DNA from: JANNGZ01 sp031404155
Lineage (GTDB): Bacteria; Pseudomonadota; Gammaproteobacteria; Burkholderiales; Burkholderiaceae_C
Length of the DNA: 8,374 bases
Assembly: GCA_031404155.1 (NCBI GenBank)
Contig: JANNGZ010000199.1
Span: forward strand, 1 to 8,374
Reading direction: 5' to 3'
A model generated the notes under the pieces. It had not been told where the DNA came from, did no database searches, and saw only the letters and a list, made by a program, of their open reading frames with translations. A program made the position numbers and the translations under genes. This document shows positions 6,041-8,374 of this stretch, piece after piece. Position 1 is the stretch's first letter, and every line of letters begins with the position of its first letter.

Positions 6041-8374
6041 GTGGCCTTTGAGCGGCCAGCAAACCAACTGCGCCAACGCGGTACCTGTTTCTTCATGCCG
6101 GGCAGCGCCGGCACGCTGTTGAACTGCGGCCAGGTTTGTGGCGGCTCGTCGGCCGCGGCCTTGCAGATGCGCACGCGCACGTCGTACCAGCCGGCCTGGC
6201 CGGTGATCGGGTCGGAGTTGGAAGCGCGATGGCCGTTCGCATCGGCCGGCAACTCTTCGCTGATCAGGTGGTTGAGCAGGAAGCCCTTTTCCGATTCGTT
6301 GGCGTCGTTCGAAAGGGCCCAGGCGCCCTTGGATTTGCCGATCGCGTTCCAGGTCCAGACCGTGCCCGGCTCGACCGCTTCGCTATGCCGGCAAATGCAG
6401 CGCACCTTGCCCCACATCGACTCGACCCAGATCCAGTCGCCGTCGCCGATGCCTTGGGCGAGCGCCGTTTGCGTATTTACGTAGAGCTCGTTGTGGGCGT
6501 GGATCTGGCGCAGCCAGGCGTTCTGAGAATCCCAGGAGTGGTACATCGCCATCGGCCGCTGCGTCACGGCGGCGAGCGGGAACGCCTCGCGGTCGCTGGC
6601 CTGGACTTCGAGCGCCGGGTACCACGACGGCAGCGGGTCGAAGAAGCGCTCGACGCGCGCACGCAGCCGCTCGGGTGGTTGGCGCCCCGCGGTCCTTCCC
6701 TGTGCGGCGAGGCGAAAGCGCTGGATGAACTCTGAGTAGATGTGAATCACGATCGGGTCGTTGTCGCGCCGCAGGCCGACCGCTTGCGCCCACTGCATGT
6801 AGCCGCGGTTCCAGTTGCGCATGTACTGGTGCTCGGGCGGCATCGGATGGTGGTGCACGCAGTTGTTGGCGGCGTACATCTCCCACTGCTTCGGGTTGGG
6901 CTCGCCGCGCAGCGACTGGCTGCCGTCCTTGCCGCGCCAACCGGAGAGGAATCCGATACCCGAGCCGGGTGCGGTTTCGTAGTTGACGATGAAGTCGGTG
7001 TAGCCAGCGAACTTGCGGCTGCCATCGGGCTTGGTGAAAGCCGGAAACTTCAGCCGCGACGCCAGCTCGACCAGCACCTCCTGGAAAGGCTTGCACTGCC
7101 CCAGCGGCGGCAGCACCGGCACGCGCACCGAATCGCAGGGGCCGTCGAACTCGCTGATCGGGCGGTCGAGCAGCGACATCACGTCGTGGCGTTCGAGGTA
7201 GCTGGTGTCGGGCAGGATCAGGTCGGCGAAGGCCGTCATCTCCGACTGGAAGGTGTCGCAGACGACGATGAAGGGAATCTTGTACTCGGCGTCGGCGCCT
7301 TTGTCCGCCAGCATGCGCCGCACCGCGCTCGTGTTCATGCTTGAGTTCCAGGCCATGTTGGCCATGAACAGCAGCAGCGTATCGATCGGGTACGGGTCGC
7401 CGCGCCAGGCGTTGGTGATCACGTTGTGCATCAGCCCATGCGCCGACAGCGGGTACTCCCACGAGAAGGCCTTGTCGATGCGCACCGGCTCGCCGGCATC
7501 GTCCACACACAGGTCTTGCGGCGACTCAGGCCAGCCCAGCGGCGGCGCGTCGAGCGGCGTGTTCGGCTTGATCGATTGCGGCCCCTTCGGCGGCCGCGCG
7601 TTTGGCGGCACCGCGCGCGGGTACGGTGCCTTGTGCCGGAAGCCGCCCGGCCGGTCGATGGTGCCGAGCAGGCTCATCAATATCGCCAGCGCGCGCGTGG
7701 TCTGGAAGCCGTTGCTGTGCGCGGCCAGCCCGCGCATCGCATGGAAGGCCACCGGGTTGCCGGTGACGCTCTTGTGCTCGCGGCCCCACCAGTCGGTCCA
7801 GGCTATCGGCTGCTCGATGGTCTGGTCGCGCGCCGTCATGCCCATCTCGTGGGCCAGGCGGCGGATGGTTTCGGCCGCTATGCCGGTGATGCCCTCGGCC
7901 CATTCGGGCGTGCACTCGCGCACGCGCTCCTCGAGCAACTGGAACGATGGCTTGACCGGCGTGCCGTCAGGCATTCTGAAGCTGCCGAACAGCGCCGGGT
8001 CGGCGCCCTCGGTGTGGTCGGCCACCGGCGCGCCGGCCAGGCGATCCCACCAGAAAAAGTTGTGCGGACGCAGCGGGTTGACGGCGTCGCCGTCGGCGTT
8101 ACGCATCATCAAACCGAATTCGTCGCTGGCTTCGGCCTGGTTCACCAACTGGCCGGCGTTGGTGTAGCGGGTGAGGAACTCGCGGTCGTAGAGGCCGAGC
8201 GCGATCAGCTCGCGGATGATCGCCAACAGCAGAGCGCCGTCGGTGCCGGGGCGGATCGGCACCCACTCGTCGGCAATCGCCGCATAGCCGGTGCGGATCG
8301 GGTTGATCGCCACGAAGCGCCCGCCGTTGCGCTTGAAAGCCGACAGCGCCGCCTTCATCGGGTTGCTGTGGTGG
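6025..8374 (-). CDS. soeA: SoeA, molybdopterin catalytic subunit of sulfite dehydrogenase (5' end outside window)
   Basis: SoeA is the DMSO-reductase-family subunit that oxidises sulfite to sulfate at a Mo-bis(MGD) centre on the cytoplasmic side of the inner membrane. About 782 C-terminal residues are visible, against roughly 950-1000 for the family. The frame stays open through the right edge, reading HHSNP before the internal methionine at 8358, so the N-terminal [4Fe-4S] motif and the residue coordinating Mo are not seen. The first visible part is a molybdopterin oxidoreductase domain (AINPIRTGYAAIADEWVPIR, then the GTDGALL region). The C-terminal dinucleotide-binding domain begins near visible residue 600 (MAMYHSWDSQNAW) and ends around ITGQAGWYDVRVRI (708-721). 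The assignment over thiosulfate, tetrathionate or arsenate oxidoreductases rests on these C-terminal motifs, the SoeB/SoeC partners and the sulfur-oxidation neighbourhood. The SoeB start lies 28 bp after its stop. Confidence 0.9.
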   Translation of the reverse strand, partial: HHSNPMKAALSAFKRNGGRFVAINPIRTGYAAIADEWVPIRPGTDGALLLAIIRELIALGLYDREFLTRYTNAGQLVNQAEASDEFGLMMRNADGDAVNPLRPHNFFWWDRLAGAPVADHTEGADPALFGSFRMPDGTPVKPSFQLLEERVRECTPEWAEGITGIAAETIRRLAHEMGMTARDQTIEQPIAWTDWWGREHKSVTGNPVAFHAMRGLAAHSNGFQTTRALAILMSLLGTIDRPGGFRHKAPYPRAVPPNARPPKGPQSIKPNTPLDAPPLGWPESPQDLCVDDAGEPVRIDKAFSWEYPLSAHGLMHNVITNAWRGDPYPIDTLLLFMANMAWNSSMNTSAVRRMLADKGADAEYKIPFIVVCDTFQSEMTAFADLILPDTSYLERHDVMSLLDRPISEFDGPCDSVRVPVLPPLGQCKPFQEVLVELASRLKFPAFTKPDGSRKFAGYTDFIVNYETAPGSGIGFLSGWRGKDGSQSLRGEPNPKQWEMYAANNCVHHHPMPPEHQYMRNWNRGYMQWAQAVGLRRDNDPIVIHIYSEFIQRFRLAAQGRTAGRQPPERLRARVERFFDPLPSWYPALEVQASDREAFPLAAVTQRPMAMYHSWDSQNAWLRQIHAHNELYVNTQTALAQGIGDGDWIWVESMWGKVRCICRHSEAVEPGTVWTWNAIGKSKGAWALSNDANESEKGFLLNHLISEELPADANGHRASNSDPITGQAGWYDVRVRICKAAADEPPQTWPQFNSVPALPGMKKQVPRWRSWFAGRSKATGELE

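Noticed and set aside
5268..6062. Longer soeB starting at the ATG at 6062
   Set aside because: It would add 22 residues lying over the end of soeA with no resemblance to SoeB; the GTG at 5996 gives the usual N terminus just before the first Cys cluster.
6383..7510. Minus-strand open frame of 375 codons within soeA
   Set aside because: It is a shifted frame of soeA with low-complexity Arg/Ala-rich composition and no ribosome site or motif.
6025..8374. Thiosulfate, tetrathionate, polysulfide or arsenate oxidoreductase instead of SoeA
   Set aside because: The C-terminal motifs, the SoeB-like start of the partner, the DmsC-type anchor and the sox neighbours fit SoeABC better, although the diagnostic N terminus is outside the window.

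Overview
The window is high-GC DNA (roughly two-thirds G+C by eye) and is almost entirely gene-covered. It holds a sulfur-oxidation locus of a proteobacterium, most likely a betaproteobacterium of the Burkholderiales. That placement rests on gene order (soxC-soxD-soxY-soxZ), protein sequence character, and a G-rich intergenic element between soeB and soeC resembling short dispersed repeats of that order. It is inference; no phylogenetic marker is present.

Layout. Right part (4222-8374, minus strand): soeA (5' end beyond the window edge), soeB and soeC, encoding the membrane-bound molybdenum sulfite dehydrogenase SoeABC, which faces the cytoplasm. Middle (3343-4240, plus strand): two small membrane proteins that together form a split YeeE/YedE sulfur-compound transporter; the second gene runs tail-to-tail into soeC with a 19-bp overlap. 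Left part (1-3129, minus strand): soxC and soxD (sulfane dehydrogenase), soxY (sulfur-carrier subunit) and the first six codons of soxZ. The 213-bp gap between soxC and the first transporter gene (3130-3342) is the only clear regulatory region. It holds an AT-rich imperfect palindrome overlapping -10-like hexamers on both strands, then a GC-rich inverted repeat in the transporter leader. It is a good candidate for control by an ArsR-type sulfur-sensing repressor (SoxR/BigR/SqrR type).

How the genes may work together. In the periplasm, SoxYZ carries sulfur intermediates on the C-terminal Cys of SoxY, and SoxCD oxidises the bound sulfane sulfur to the sulfone state. SoxA, SoxX and SoxB are expected beyond the left edge. 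The YeeE/YedE pair could move thiosulfate, sulfane sulfur or a related species across the inner membrane, and SoeABC would oxidise sulfite in the cytoplasm to sulfate with electrons passed to quinone. The locus thus pairs a periplasmic and a cytoplasmic oxidation module with a transporter between them. All gene families are known. The less ordinary observations are the divergent control region, a possible two-step GTGA translation relay from soeA to soeB, the repeat-like insert between soeB and soeC, and the TTG start of soxC. I saw no mobile element, CRISPR array, tRNA, rRNA or clear intrinsic terminator.
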